Source: Algorimicrobium algoritergicola (GTDB lineage: Bacteria > Bacteroidota > Bacteroidia > Flavobacteriales > Flavobacteriaceae). From it: a stretch of DNA of 64,000 bases. Position numbers and translations under genes: made by a program. Under the pieces are notes generated by a model. The model made no database searches, was not told where the DNA came from, and saw only the letters and a program-made list of their open reading frames with translations. Shown one piece after another: positions 63,979 to 64,000 of this stretch. The DNA is taken from the NCBI RefSeq assembly GCF_008086165.1, contig NZ_VSKL01000005.1, positions 1-64,000 of the forward strand, read 5' to 3'. Every line of letters starts with the position of its first letter. Position 1 is the first letter of the stretch.

Positions 63979-64000
63979 ATGAAAGTAACAGTAGTAGGAG
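63979..64000 (+). CDS. mdh: Malate dehydrogenase, N-terminal codons only
   Basis: The last 22 bases start a frame, MKVTVVG, cut off by the window end. This is how Bacteroidota malate dehydrogenases begin (the NAD-binding strand before GAGxVG). With a promoter box upstream and gyrB nearby the assignment is likely, but only seven residues can be seen. Confidence 0.6.

Overview
The window looks like chromosome from a member of the Flavobacteriaceae (Bacteroidota). The evidence is low GC content, promoters of the Bacteroidota type (TTTG about 19 bases from TAnnTTTG) instead of E. coli -35/-10 boxes, few Shine-Dalgarno sequences, a gliding and type IX secretion cluster (gldJ, porU, porV), a secreted protein with a C-terminal type IX sorting domain, an ECF sigma / FecR / TonB-receptor trio, and gene orders such as pdhA-pdhC and gyrB-x-mdh. 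The genus cannot be fixed from this sequence alone.

Layout, left to right. Bases 1-107 are the 3' end of a 5S rRNA gene and its terminator. A six-PAS soluble histidine kinase and its overlapping single-domain response regulator follow on the minus strand (288-3708). Next come a Pif1-type helicase, an acyl-CoA dehydrogenase and anhydro-MurNAc kinase. A tight plus-strand run (8897-14825) holds an amino-acid dehydrogenase, NhaD, ExbB, ExbD, a TonB-like protein and FolC. Two valine tRNA genes follow, then a 159-bp tandem repeat. The minus-strand block 15648-20292 carries an unrecognised gene overlapping a CrtA-like monooxygenase, then murF and gldJ. Divergent from gldJ, porU and porV lead into cdd, pdhA and pdhC. 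Next are a secreted M28 peptidase, a short-chain dehydrogenase, and a 1356-residue surface protein joining FG-GAP/ASPIC repeats to a vanadium-haloperoxidase-type domain. After ctlX and a TPR histidine kinase come argS, the sigma/FecR/TonB-receptor locus and a divergent repetitive lipoprotein. The housekeeping stretch 47203-58693 contains ffh, folD, a pseudouridine synthase, a HerA-like ATPase, queE and asnB. A small graveyard (58952-60439) holds three DUF6090-type relics and a degenerate IS200-like element. The window ends with gyrB, an unassigned secreted protein and the first codons of mdh.

Functional links: GldJ, PorU and PorV belong to the machinery that would export and anchor proteins such as the haloperoxidase fusion. 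ExbB/ExbD/TonB could energise TonB-dependent receptors such as the one at 40871-43174. No CRISPR array, prophage, large mobile island or complete new multi-gene system is evident. The least explained parts are the 286-aa unknown gene coupled to the CrtA-like enzyme, the repetitive lipoprotein facing the sigma-factor locus, the tandem repeat next to the tRNAs, a valine tRNA with C33, and the DUF6090/IS200 relic cluster with a 21-bp in-frame palindromic insertion.
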